Source: Arthrobacter sp. EpRS71 (GTDB lineage: Bacteria > Actinomycetota > Actinomycetes > Actinomycetales > Micrococcaceae). Taken from it: DNA of 64,000 nucleotides. The DNA is taken from positions 571,059 through 635,058 of the forward strand of contig NZ_LNUV01000006.1 of NCBI RefSeq assembly GCF_001512285.1, written 5' to 3'. This document shows positions 25,441 through 34,800 of this stretch, piece by piece. Both the position numbers and the translations under genes were made by a program. The stretch's first letter is position 1. Every line of letters begins with the position of its first letter. Under the pieces are notes generated by a model, which saw only the letters and a program-made list of their open reading frames with translations, ran no database searches and was not told where the DNA came from.

Positions 25441-27213
25441 ATGACACAGATTTTCGACAACCCGGCAGACTTTGCCGACGACGCGTTGGACGGCTTCGTC
25501 GCCGCCAACCGCGGTTACGTTGCCCGCGTTGACGGTGGAGTGGTCCGCTCCACCGAAGTCCCTGCCGGACAAGTTGCCCTGGTGGTAGGCGGCGGCTCAG
25601 GCCACTACCCGGCGTTCGCCGGGCTGGTGGGCCCAGGCCTGGCAACCGGCTCCGCCTGCGGCAACATGTTCGCTTCCCCGGCGGCGGGCCAGGTGTACCG
25701 CGTAGCGAAGGCAGCCAACGCCGGCGGGGGAGTCCTGCTCAGCTACGGCAACTACGCCGGCGACGTCCTCCACTTCGGCCAAGCACAGCTGCGGCTCAAC
25801 GCCGAGGGCATCGAAACCCGCACGGTTACCGTCACAGATGACATCGCCAGTGCCCCGATCGAGCAACTCGAGAAGCGTCGGGGCATTGCGGGCGACCTGA
25901 CAGTTTTCAAGATTGCCGGAGCCGCCGCAGAAGCGGGACTGAACCTTGACGACGTCGAGCGTCTGGCCATCAAGACCAACTACCGGACGCGCTCGCTGGG
26001 GGTGGCCTTTGATGGTTGCACCCTCCCGGGCGCCAAGGACCCACTGTTCCACGTGCCGGCCGGGCAGATGTCGCTCGGGCTCGGGATCCACGGGGAGCCG
26101 GGCATCTCCGAGCACCCCATGCCCACCGCCTCCGAGCTTGCCGAGCTCCTGGTCGCCAAGCTGCTCAATGACAAGCCGGAGGACGCCGGCCACCGCGTGG
26201 TGGCAATCGTCAACGGCCTTGGCACAGTCAAGTACGACGAACTGTTCCTGCTTTTCGGCAAGATCGAAAAGCTGCTCACCTCCGCAGGGCTCACTGTTGT
26301 TGAACCCGAGTGCGGCGAGCTGGTGACCAGCCTGGACATGTCCGGACTATCCCTGACCCTGCTGTGGTTGGACGAGGAACTCGAGCAATATTGGGCAGCG
26401 CCTGCGGACACTCCGGCGTTCCGTAAAGGCAGCATGTCGCCCCGCGCGGCCCGGACCGAGACAACAGCAGACGACGCCGAAGCCGCCGACGTCGAACAAC
26501 CCACCCCGGCCGCCGCTGAACTCGGGCGGCAGGCAGTGGCCATCCTCGCCCAGGTGCGGGACGTCGTCGTCGAACATGTTGAGGAACTCGGCAAGCTGGA
26601 CGCGATCGCCGGCGACGGTGACCACGGCATCGGCATGCGGCGGGGCGTGGATGCGGCAGCCGCAGCGAGCGAGGCTGCGGCCGGTTCTTCTGCTGCACGC
26701 ATCCTGACAGCAGCCGGGGAAGCGTGGAGCGAGCGGGCCGGTGGGACCTCGGGCGCGCTGTGGGGGTCCGCACTTATCGCGGCCGGGCTGTCGCTGGGCA
26801 ACCGCGAAACCTACACCTCGGAGGACGCGGCCGCAGCCGTGGACGCCTTCGTCAGCGCCATCACCGAGCTCGGCAAAGCCGATCCCGGGGACAAAACCAT
26901 GGTGGATGCGCTCCTGCCGTTCCGGGACACGTTCCTCACAGAGCTCGACGGCGGGGCTCCCGTTGACCGGGCCTTGGCAGTTGCCGCTGCGGCAGCAGAG
27001 TCCGCTGCCGCGAAGACAGCTGAACTCCGGCCGCTCAAGGGCCGGGCACGTCCCCTCGCGGAAAAGAGCATCGGCCACCCCGATCCCGGCGCTGTGTCCT
27101 TTGGCTTGATCGCCGCCAGGATTTCGCAATTTATTTATTCACAACTGGCCACCGATTCACAACTGGCCACCGCGTCGTCAGCGGCAGCGGCCGGAAACGG
27201 AGCACGAGCATGA
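25441..27213 (+). CDS. DhaK-DhaL fusion kinase, probable erythrulose kinase
   Basis: 590 residues combining a DhaK domain (about 1-330) and an ATP-binding DhaL domain (about 370-575). DhaK shows [20 protein letters not shown] and the covalent substrate-binding His217 in [11 protein letters not shown]. DhaL shows the Mg-ATP site [16 protein letters not shown] and [16 protein letters not shown]. Dihydroxyacetone kinases of this form phosphorylate dihydroxyacetone; close relatives LerK and DerK act on L- or D-erythrulose in mycobacteria. The RpiB- and TpiA-like genes in the operon favour erythrulose. It starts 4 nt after the isomerase gene and overlaps rpiB by 4 nt. Two copies of an 18-bp repeat encode part of its C-terminus. 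Confidence 0.88.
   Translation: MTQIFDNPADFADDALDGFVAANRGYVARVDGGVVRSTEVPAGQVALVVGGGSGHYPAFAGLVGPGLATGSACGNMFASPAAGQVYRVAKAANAGGGVLLSYGNYAGDVLHFGQAQLRLNAEGIETRTVTVTDDIASAPIEQLEKRRGIAGDLTVFKIAGAAAEAGLNLDDVERLAIKTNYRTRSLGVAFDGCTLPGAKDPLFHVPAGQMSLGLGIHGEPGISEHPMPTASELAELLVAKLLNDKPEDAGHRVVAIVNGLGTVKYDELFLLFGKIEKLLTSAGLTVVEPECGELVTSLDMSGLSLTLLWLDEELEQYWAAPADTPAFRKGSMSPRAARTETTADDAEAADVEQPTPAAAELGRQAVAILAQVRDVVVEHVEELGKLDAIAGDGDHGIGMRRGVDAAAAASEAAAGSSAARILTAAGEAWSERAGGTSGALWGSALIAAGLSLGNRETYTSEDAAAAVDAFVSAITELGKADPGDKTMVDALLPFRDTFLTELDGGAPVDRALAVAAAAAESAAAKTAELRPLKGRARPLAEKSIGHPDPGAVSFGLIAARISQFIYSQLATDSQLATASSAAAAGNGARA
27137..27172 (+). repeat. Perfect 18-bp tandem duplication in the kinase 3' end
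   Basis: ATTCACAACTGGCCACCG occurs twice back to back (27137-27154 and 27155-27172), giving the [12 protein letters not shown] repeat in the C-terminal tail, outside the conserved kinase fold. It could be a slippage site. Confidence 0.9.
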
Positions 27214-27692
27214 GCAACAACCAAGGCTGGCGCATCGTCGTCGGCAATGATGAAGCCGGTGTCGAATACAAGAACGCCTTGAAAGATTTGCTGGAAGCGG
27301 ACCCTCGCGTTGCGTCCGTGACGGACGTCGGGGTTGGCTTCAACGATTCCACTGCCTACCCGCACGTCGCTGTGGACGCCGCCCGCAAAGTCGCTGAAGG
27401 TGAAGCAGACCGGGCCCTGTTGATCTGCGGCACTGGGCTGGGAGTGGCCATTGCGGCCAACAAGGTCCCGGGAATCCGCGCCGTCACAGCCCACGACAGT
27501 TACTCCGTTGAACGGTCCGTGCTCAGCAACAACGCCCAGGTACTGACCCTGGGCCAGCGGGTGATTGGCTTGGAACTGGCCAAAAAGCTCGTAGGGGAGT
27601 GGCTCGACCACCGCTTCGATCAAACTTCATCCTCCGCCGCCAAGGTGGACGCCATCTGCTCGTACGAGCCCGACTACACGAAGGCAGTCTGA
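27210..27692 (+). CDS. RpiB/LacAB-family sugar phosphate isomerase, probable D-erythrulose-4-phosphate isomerase
   Basis: 160 residues with the RpiB core: catalytic Cys73 in [20 protein letters not shown], then [20 protein letters not shown] and [19 protein letters not shown]. Ordinary ribose-5-phosphate isomerase B has GxDHAG near the N-terminus; here it is GNDEAG, with Glu in place of the phosphate-contacting His. That suggests a different substrate. In the mycobacterial and Brucella tetritol pathways an RpiB paralogue (DerI, EryI) converts D-erythrulose-4-phosphate to D-erythrose-4-phosphate, which fits this operon. It overlaps the kinase gene by ATGA and is followed 2 nt later by the dehydrogenase-like gene. 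Confidence 0.85.
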   Translation: MSNNQGWRIVVGNDEAGVEYKNALKDLLEADPRVASVTDVGVGFNDSTAYPHVAVDAARKVAEGEADRALLICGTGLGVAIAANKVPGIRAVTAHDSYSVERSVLSNNAQVLTLGQRVIGLELAKKLVGEWLDHRFDQTSSSAAKVDAICSYEPDYTKAV

Positions 27693-27694
27693 TC

Positions 27695-28684
27695 ATGACC
27701 ACATCTGAAACAACCGAAGGCAACGCGAACAAAGCAGCCCGGAAGATCGCCGTCGTCGGCTCGGGTTACATGGGCGGCGGCATCGCCCAGGTCCTGGCGC
27801 TCGGCGGTGCGCGTGTTGCTCTTGCCGACGTTTCTGCCGAGGTGGCGCAGAAGAACTACGACCGCCTGCTGGTGGAGTCGGATCAGTTCATCGCGGATGG
27901 GCTTTTCCCTGAGGGGTCCACCGAGATCCTCAAGCAGAACCTGTGGGCTGCCAAGGACATTGAGGAAGCAGTCTCGGATGCGGACTTCATCGAGGAGTGC
28001 GTTCCCGAGGTACTTGAAATCAAGCATCAGTCCCTGGCCCGGATCAGCGCAGCAGCCCGCCCGGATGCCGTGATCGGTTCCAACACGTCCACCATTTCCA
28101 TCGCGTCCCTCGCTGAAGCCGTCACCCATCCGGAACGCTTCCTGGGTGTGCATTTTTCCAACCCGTCGCCGTTCATTCCCGGCGTCGAGATCATCCCTCA
28201 CGCTGAAACCTCTGCCGCAACTGTGGCAGCGGCGCGCGAGTTGGTGCACGCGGCCGGTAAGCAGACCGCCGTGGTCAAGGACGTCACCGGCTTCGTGCTG
28301 AACCGCCTGCAGTACGCGCTGTTCCACGAGGCAGCGCAGCTGGTGGAGCAGGGCATCGCAACAGCGGACGACGTCGACACCTTGGTGCGTACCACGTTCG
28401 GCTTCCGCTTGCCCTTCTTTGGTCCGTTCGCCATCGCCGACATGGCCGGTTTGGACGTCTACAACTTCTGCTACAAGTCGCTGCAAACGGGCTTCCCGGA
28501 ACGATTCGCGACGCCGAAGATCCTCTCCGACCTGGTGGAGGCGGGCAAGCTCGGCACCAAGACCGGCGCCGGTTTCCTCAACGTTCCCGCCGAGCGCACC
28601 CCGGAACTCATCGCCTACCGCAACAAGGCCTACGTCGCCATGCAGAAGCTCATTGAAGAGCTCGGCCCGGCCCCCATCAACTAA
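27695..28684 (+). CDS. 3-hydroxyacyl-CoA-dehydrogenase-like NAD-binding oxidoreductase
   Basis: ATG 27695, 2 nt after the rpiB-like stop, gives 329 residues. The N-terminal Rossmann domain begins KIAVVGSGYMGGGIAQVLAL. The middle has IGSNTSTISIASLAEAV and the catalytic-His segment LGVHFSNPSPFIPGVEIIPH. The helical C-terminal domain contains VKDVTGFVLNRLQYALFHEA and LGTKTGAGF. Relatives outside fatty-acid oxidation include L-gulonate and carnitine dehydrogenases, which oxidise hydroxyl groups of small polar acids. No other beta-oxidation genes are present, so it probably acts on a sugar-derived substrate in this operon. The known erythrulose route has no step for it. Confidence 0.82.
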   Translation: MTTSETTEGNANKAARKIAVVGSGYMGGGIAQVLALGGARVALADVSAEVAQKNYDRLLVESDQFIADGLFPEGSTEILKQNLWAAKDIEEAVSDADFIEECVPEVLEIKHQSLARISAAARPDAVIGSNTSTISIASLAEAVTHPERFLGVHFSNPSPFIPGVEIIPHAETSAATVAAARELVHAAGKQTAVVKDVTGFVLNRLQYALFHEAAQLVEQGIATADDVDTLVRTTFGFRLPFFGPFAIADMAGLDVYNFCYKSLQTGFPERFATPKILSDLVEAGKLGTKTGAGFLNVPAERTPELIAYRNKAYVAMQKLIEELGPAPIN

Positions 28685-28705
28685 CTCTTCACAGGAGACA
28701 ACCAC

Positions 28706-29470
28706 ATGACTTTCCCCGCAGAACGCACCGCAATCGTCACCGGCGCCGTATCCGAACGCGGCATCGGCCGAGCCACCGTCAACTACCTGGCCGCCCAAGG
28801 CTGGAACATCGGCATCATCGATCTTGATGACGCCGCCTGCAAGATCGCAGCCAAGGAAATCGCCGCGGAATACGGCGTGCAGGCCCACGGCGTTGGCGCC
28901 AACGTGGCCAGCGACGCCGAGGTCCGTGCCGCAATCGACGAGCTCGAGAATGAGCTCCCGCAGATCGTCGCACTGGCCAACGTTGCCGGAGTCAGCTCGC
29001 CGGTCGGTTACCTGGAACTGGAACCGGCCGAGTGGGACCGGGTCCTGAACATCAACCTCAACGGCGTCCACTACGCCACCCGGCGTGTGGCCGAGTCCAT
29101 GGTCAAGAACCGGATCGGCCGCATCGTGAACATCTCCTCCGTTTCCGCGCAGCGCGGCGGTGGCACGTTCTCCAAGACCCCCTACTCCGTGGCGAAGGCC
29201 GGCGTCATCGGCCTGACCCGCGCAACCGCCCGTGAACTGGGTGAGTACGACATCACCGTCAACGCCATCTCTCCCGGTCCCATCGACACCGACATCATGG
29301 GCGGAACGCTGAGCCAGGAACGTAAGGATGAACTGACCAAGGACCTTGTGGTGAACCGTGTGGGCTCCACCCGTGACATCGCGGCCGCCATCGCCTTCCT
29401 CATCAGCGAGGACTCCGGATACATCTCCGGCCAGACGCTGAATGTGGATGGCGGACTGTACATGCACTAG
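28706..29470 (+). CDS. SDR-family dehydrogenase, probable polyol dehydrogenase
   Basis: 254 residues with the classical SDR layout. The cofactor loop is IVTGAVSERGIGRATVNYLA, with an Asp in IIDLDD that favours NAD. The structural NVAGV motif is present (LANVAGVSSPVG). The active site is Ser in NISSVSAQRGG and Tyr-Lys in PYSVAKAGVIGL. GAGYISGQT-like C-terminal text reads DSGYISGQTLNVDGGLYMH. By position it could oxidise a tetritol (erythritol or threitol) to erythrulose, feeding the DhaK-DhaL kinase. AGGAG lies upstream of the ATG. Confidence 0.87.
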   Translation: MTFPAERTAIVTGAVSERGIGRATVNYLAAQGWNIGIIDLDDAACKIAAKEIAAEYGVQAHGVGANVASDAEVRAAIDELENELPQIVALANVAGVSSPVGYLELEPAEWDRVLNINLNGVHYATRRVAESMVKNRIGRIVNISSVSAQRGGGTFSKTPYSVAKAGVIGLTRATARELGEYDITVNAISPGPIDTDIMGGTLSQERKDELTKDLVVNRVGSTRDIAAAIAFLISEDSGYISGQTLNVDGGLYMH

Positions 29471-29480
29471 GCGCTTGTTC

Positions 29481-29573
29481 ATGAAGACCTGGACAAGAGA
29501 ACGCAAGATCTACCTGGCCGTCGGCATCCTCGCCTGCGCCGTGGGCATGGTGCTCATTTTCTTCCCGCGCTGA
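29481..29573 (+). CDS. 30-residue single-pass membrane micropeptide
   Basis: An ATG at 29481 opens a 30-codon frame ending TGA 29571-29573. The peptide begins MKTWTRERKIY, with five charged residues, then a hydrophobic helix LAVGILACAVGMVLIFFP and a final Arg. It sits alone in the 147-nt gap between the SDR and MFS genes, in the operon direction. The ribosome site is weak, which lowers confidence. It resembles small partner peptides that accompany transporters, and its neighbour encodes one, but this is inference. No family is recognised. Confidence 0.5.
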   Translation: MKTWTRERKIYLAVGILACAVGMVLIFFPR

Positions 29574-29617
29574 TCGCGCCGCATTAGTCATTTCCTGTCA
29601 CTCAAAGAGGAGTTTCA

Positions 29618-30967
29618 ATGTCAGTAACCGCCAATTCCACCAAGGAGTTGCTGGATACGCCGGTCCTGAAGTCGGCCATATCCAAAGCCTCACGGCGGCT
29701 CATGCCGATGCTCGTCATCCTGTACGTGGTGGCCTTCCTGGACCGCACCAACGTTGGCTTCGCCGAAGCTGCGTTGGAGGTCGACAGGGGAATCACCGCC
29801 GGTGCTTACGCGCTGGGCGCCGGTATCTTCTTCATCGGCTACGCGCTGTTCGAAATCCCCAGCAACCTGCTGCTGACAAAGTTCGGCGCCAAGGTATGGC
29901 TCGCCCGCATCGCCATCACCTGGGGCATCGTCTCGGCGTGCTTCGCGTTCGTGCAGGGTGAGACGTCCTTCATCATCCTGCGGTTCCTGCTGGGTGTGAC
30001 CGAAGCGGGCCTGTTCCCCGGCGTCATCATGTTCCTGGCGGCGTGGTTCCCCAACAAGGTCCGTGTGAAGATGTTCGCCATCTTCTACCTGGCCCAGCCG
30101 TTCTCCCAGATGATGGGTGCACCGCTGTCCGGCTGGCTCATCAACATTGGCGACCAGGTTCCGGGTGTGGCCGGCTGGCAGGTCATGTTCTTCGTTGAGG
30201 GCATGCTCGCAGTCCTGGCCGGTATTGCCGCCTACTTCTTCCTCATCAACAGCCCCCAGGATGCCAAGTTCCTCACCAAGGAAGAGAAGCGGGCGCTCTC
30301 TGACGTCATGGCGCTCGAAGACACGGTCAAGGAAGAAACCGGACCACGTGGTGTCCTGGCGTCCATGCGTAACGGCCGCGTCTGGTACTTCACCGTCATC
30401 TACTTCTGCCTGCAAGTAGCGGTCTACGGTGTCACGTTCTACCTTCCGCAGCAGGTGGCGCAGCTGACCGGCCAAAAGGTGGGCATCGCCGTCGGGCTTC
30501 TGGCAGCCATCCCGTGGTTCTTCGGCATCTTCGCCTGCTACTTCATCGGCAAGGCCGCGAACACAGTGGCACGTCGTCGCCGCTGGGGAACGGCTCTGTT
30601 CATTTCCACGGGCCTGTGCATCTTCGGTTCCGCCTGGGCCGGTGCCAACCAGATGCCCGCCCTGGGCATCATCTTCATAACCCTCGCGGTGTGCAGCTTC
30701 CTCTCCACCGGCCCCATTTGCTGGTCATATCCGACGGCGTTCCTCACCGGAACCGCCGCGGCTGCCGGCATCGGGCTGATCAACTCCTTGGGAAACCTGG
30801 GTGGGTTCGTTGCCCCGATCCTGCGCACCACGGTCAACCAGGTCACTGCCTCAGACACCGGCACCATGGGTGTCTACGCGCTGGGTGTCCTGCCGTTCGT
30901 CGCGGCGCTGTTGATGTTCGGTACCAAGCGCTTCAGCAACAAAGCCGACGAACTGTTGGAGAAGTAG
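29618..30967 (+). CDS. MFS transporter of the ACS (anion:cation symporter) type
   Basis: GAGGAG lies 7 nt before ATG 29618; 449 residues with twelve predicted helices. The family pattern is clear: LMPMLVILYVVAFLDRTNVG in helix 1, then GAGIFFIGYALFEIPSNLLL, RFLLGVTEAGLFPGVIMFLA and YLAQPFSQMMGAPLSGWLI. ACS transporters (ExuT, GarP and tartrate or phthalate permeases) import sugar acids and other small anions with protons. In this operon it probably brings in the substrate. An ACS transporter would hint at an acid rather than a neutral tetritol, which is worth keeping in mind. Confidence 0.9.
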   Translation: MSVTANSTKELLDTPVLKSAISKASRRLMPMLVILYVVAFLDRTNVGFAEAALEVDRGITAGAYALGAGIFFIGYALFEIPSNLLLTKFGAKVWLARIAITWGIVSACFAFVQGETSFIILRFLLGVTEAGLFPGVIMFLAAWFPNKVRVKMFAIFYLAQPFSQMMGAPLSGWLINIGDQVPGVAGWQVMFFVEGMLAVLAGIAAYFFLINSPQDAKFLTKEEKRALSDVMALEDTVKEETGPRGVLASMRNGRVWYFTVIYFCLQVAVYGVTFYLPQQVAQLTGQKVGIAVGLLAAIPWFFGIFACYFIGKAANTVARRRRWGTALFISTGLCIFGSAWAGANQMPALGIIFITLAVCSFLSTGPICWSYPTAFLTGTAAAAGIGLINSLGNLGGFVAPILRTTVNQVTASDTGTMGVYALGVLPFVAALLMFGTKRFSNKADELLEK

Positions 30968-30970
30968 ACC

Positions 30971-31807
30971 GTGACGCTGCCAGGTACCCTGACCGACCCC
31001 CGCGCTGGGCTGGGCACTACGTTCGTAGGCGTCAGCACCAAGATGTACATGGGCTACGCGCAGTCCCTGGCGTGGTTGGAACAACTGGTAGCTGAAGTGG
31101 ATGCCCGCCCGGCCCTCGCGGCCGGGCGGGTGGTCCCGTTTGTCATCCCGTCCTTTCCGGTGCTCCCCGAGGCGGCGCGCTTGGTTGCGGGAACGCCTCT
31201 GGTTCTTGGCGCCCAGAACTGTGGCTGGTCCGATGGCCCATGGACGGGGGAAGTTTCTCCGTCGATGCTGGTTGAACTGGGCGTGAAATGGGTGGAGATC
31301 GGCCACGCTGAACGTCGGCGGTACTTCGCCGAAGATGAGGCGATGATTGCGCTGAAGGTCAGCGCCGCCGTCGACGCAGGGCTGACGCCGCTGCTGTGCG
31401 TAGGGGAACCAGAGCTCCTGGCCCATCCGGCGGGCCCGGCGGCAGCGGCGGAGACTGTGTATCGGCAGATCGAAGCGGCAGTGTCCGGCGACTGGTCCCT
31501 TGCCTCCACGTTGGTCATTGCCTATGAGCCGGTGTGGGCGATCGGAGCTCCCGAGCCCGCCTCGGCGGACTATGTTTCGACGGTGGTAGGTGCCTTGCGT
31601 TCGGCGCTTGCCCAGCACGGCCTGGCCCGGATTCCTGTCATTTATGGCGGCTCGGCGAAGCCCGGACTTTTGCCGCAGTTGGACGGGGTGTCCGGGCTTT
31701 TCCTCGGTCGCTTTGCCCACGACGCCGCCAACTTCGGCAAGGTCTTGGACGAGGCCCTGAGTCTTTCTACAGCTCATGCCCATAGAACGTCCTCTAAAGG
31801 GCGTTAG
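30971..31807 (+). CDS. Triosephosphate-isomerase-like protein, probable L-erythrulose-1-phosphate isomerase
   Basis: GTG 30971 starts 3 nt after the MFS stop, with GGAG upstream; 278 residues. All TIM landmarks are present but shifted: STKMYMG in place of NWKMN (Lys kept, Asn lost), VEIGHAERRRYFAEDEAM with catalytic His, and VIAYEPVWAIGAPEPAS with catalytic Glu. Canonical TpiA reads IGHSERR and loop-6 GTGKTAS-like text, so this is a specialised paralogue. Such paralogues (LerI, EryH/TpiB) isomerise L-erythrulose-1-phosphate to D-erythrulose-4-phosphate. Its 3' end overlaps the convergent nuclease-helicase gene by 14 nt. Confidence 0.87.
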   Translation: MTLPGTLTDPRAGLGTTFVGVSTKMYMGYAQSLAWLEQLVAEVDARPALAAGRVVPFVIPSFPVLPEAARLVAGTPLVLGAQNCGWSDGPWTGEVSPSMLVELGVKWVEIGHAERRRYFAEDEAMIALKVSAAVDAGLTPLLCVGEPELLAHPAGPAAAAETVYRQIEAAVSGDWSLASTLVIAYEPVWAIGAPEPASADYVSTVVGALRSALAQHGLARIPVIYGGSAKPGLLPQLDGVSGLFLGRFAHDAANFGKVLDEALSLSTAHAHRTSSKGR

Positions 31808-34800
31808 CTGTATAAGAACTCCGCTGGCAGAGGGCCACGAAACCGCCAAGGTTCTCCAGGCCCTCGGGATGCGTGGGCAGGTAGTTGGTCAGCTCGGGCG
31901 AACGCACCACCACGGCACGCCACTGACCGCGCGAGACCGCCACGTTGATCCGGTTCCGGGAGAGCAGGAACTCCATGCCGCGGGGGACTTCTCCCGCAGC
32001 CGACGCGGCCATGGAAACAATGACCACCGGAGCTTCCTGGCCTTGGAACTTGTCCACTGTTCCCACCCGGACCTTGCTCAAACCTGCGCCCCGAAGATGG
32101 TGCTTGATCAACTGGACCTGGGCGTTGTACGCGGCCACCACCAGGATGTCCGTCTCCTCGAGGGGACGGGATTCGGCGGACGGGGACTCGGCTGAGCGCG
32201 ATGCATCGAGCCACGTCAGGCCGAGGTGGGCCTGGACCTGCCGGACCACCTCCGCTGCTTCCTCGGAGGAGGACGTGGAGTTGGCGGTATGCGGGACGTA
32301 AACGCAGGAGATACCGGGTGAGACACCCTCCAAGTGACGTTCCTTCGCTGCGGGCGCTGACTCCAGAAGGTTGTCGTAGGAGAGTTCCGAAACGGCACTG
32401 CAGAGGTCCGGATGCATCCGCCACGACAATGCCAGGAAGTACCCCAGCTCGGGCGGCAAGGTGTTGTAGCCATCTGACAGCCAGCCCAGAGCTGATTCAT
32501 CCACCGGCTCAGGGTGCTTGCCTTGGGTGACCTGGGGCAGCTGCTGTGGATCGCCGAGCAGCAGAAGGCGTTTGGCTGCGCGGCTCACAGCCATGGTGTT
32601 GGCCAGCGAGAATTGCCCGGCCTCGTCAATGACTAGCAGGTCCAGGGATCCGGCGGGGACCGAGCTGCCCACCATGGTCCAGGCTGTGCCGCCAATGAGG
32701 GCCCCGCCCGGCGTGGACAACAGTTCTTCCACGTCACCTTTGGCACATTGGGTCCACGGTACGGGGTCGTCGTGTTTGACTTCCTTGGCCACCCGCCCGG
32801 GATCTACTCCGGCCTTGTCCACCGCGGCGCAGAGCATGTTCTCCACGACGGCATGGGATTGGGCCACCACGCCCACCTTCCAGCCTGCAGCCACCAGCCG
32901 GGCCAACACATGGGCGCCCACATGGGTTTTGCCGCTCCCGGGCGGACCTTGCACAGCCAGATAGGAGTGGTCCAAGTCAGTGATGGCTGCGGTGATGGCG
33001 TCGATGTACCCGTCAGGCCCCGGCTCCACGGGAGGCAGGGCGTGAAGGCTACGAAGCTTGGGCGCCCTCCTTCGCACCAGGTCCAGCGCAGGATCCTGCG
33101 GCCAGTGCGGAAGCGCGTCTTTGAGCTGTGTTGCCAGAGCAGCGAGTGCCGCGCGCTGACCATTGGTGGCAATAGGTGGATCGGGGGTCAAGGCCATGGG
33201 CCATTGGCTGAACGCCGTGGAGTCCTTGCGGAGACCCTCGGCGATGGTCACCGTTTCGAAGTCTTCGTCGTCGCCCACCGCGGTGACCAAGGTACCGTTC
33301 CAGCCTGCACGGCCGAGCACGGTGGACTCTTTACCTTGCAGCGATTCCGGCAGCGGGGAGCCGTACATGCGGAAGTACTTCTTGCCAGGTTCCAGCCCTG
33401 CGCCGTCCCCGGACCGGCCGAAGAGTTTCACGATCCTCACCGGGTTGCTCCGAGGCGTGGGTTTGGCCCAGTCCTGGAGCAGTTCAGCGTGATCAACAAT
33501 GAAGAGGTCGCGCTCGTCAGGCCATTGCGACGTTGGCTTTTCGACGCGGTCGAAGTGCCCCCACCAATGTTGTTTGTCCTCGCGGCGGTGGTATCCCACT
33601 CCGGCGGCCACAATGCCGATGGCACGTGAATCCGAGGTCCCTCTTTCCTCCTCGGACAACCCTGCCAGGTGGTCGAACAGCGCACTTTCTTCCGGTGCTG
33701 CCTCGTACTTCTCCGGTTCCGTGTCAAGTGCAGGAGCATCGTCGGCTTCACCGCCCGGCTGTATGGAGCGCTCGGCTGCGCGGGCCAGGAGCCAGTTGCG
33801 AAGTTCCAGCGTCGACAGGCAGTCGTACTCGTTGTAGTCACGGATGCCTTCGAGGATCGCGGCTGCTTCTCCCGGGTTCCCGTTGTCCCGTGCCGTGCAG
33901 TAGTCGGCGTAGGCAACCACGGAGGCGCCGGCGTCGGTCACCTCACCCGAGCGCAGGTGCTGCCCCATGTAGAGGGGCTCAAGCTTCTTGATGCTGTAGG
34001 AGTTCTCTGAGATCCGGATGCTGTGCCGGACGGTATCGTAGAGGTCCACCAGAACACCCTGGCGCAGGAGGTCGTCGACGGCGGTTTCGCCCACCACATG
34101 CGTCAGGGACAGGTTGCGCAGGGCCGTTTTCTCGTACGCGGCGTAGTGGTAAATGTGCATACCGGGGTACTCGTTGCGTCGCTCGGCCACGTACTCGAGG
34201 AAGTCCACAAACGCCTTGCCCTCTTCAGCCCGTGAGTGCGCCCAAAAGGGCCGGAACACCGGCTGGGCGCCGGGTTCAACGGGATTCTCAATGACCCCGA
34301 ACAGGTACTCCAGCCCCCACTTTTCCGTGACGCGGTCCTGCCAGAGGGGGTCGCCTTCAAAGTCGAAGAAGATATCGCCCGGATCGGGAGCGGGTAGCCT
34401 GCCCAGCGTGTTGTCCGGCAGAACGTTGTAGCTGGTGGCTTTGGCTTCTCCGGACTTGTCCGTATAAATGACCGTACCATCCGGTGTGCCGGCGCCGGTC
34501 TGAAGCCGGGCCTGCTCCCGGAGCCGCAACAACGTGGGATCACCCGCTTCAGGGAGAGCAGCCAGATGGTCAATGGTGGTGACGCCGGCCTCGATCAGCT
34601 TTTTCCGACGGCTGATCCGCATACCCGCCACCATGAGGAGATCCCGGTGCAGCTGGACTTGCTCAGCGCAGTAATCACAGCGGCCACACGCGGAATACCG
34701 GGAGTCGCCCCACTCCACCGGTCCAGTCTCCGCACCATGTGCTTGGGTCATGCCAAGGAAGCGTTCCCGGCGTTCCTTGAAGACAGGCAGGATTTGCGCC

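Noticed and set aside
27674..29506. 610-codon minus-strand open frame
   Set aside because: Antisense to the dehydrogenase-like and SDR genes, both of which have clear Rossmann motifs.
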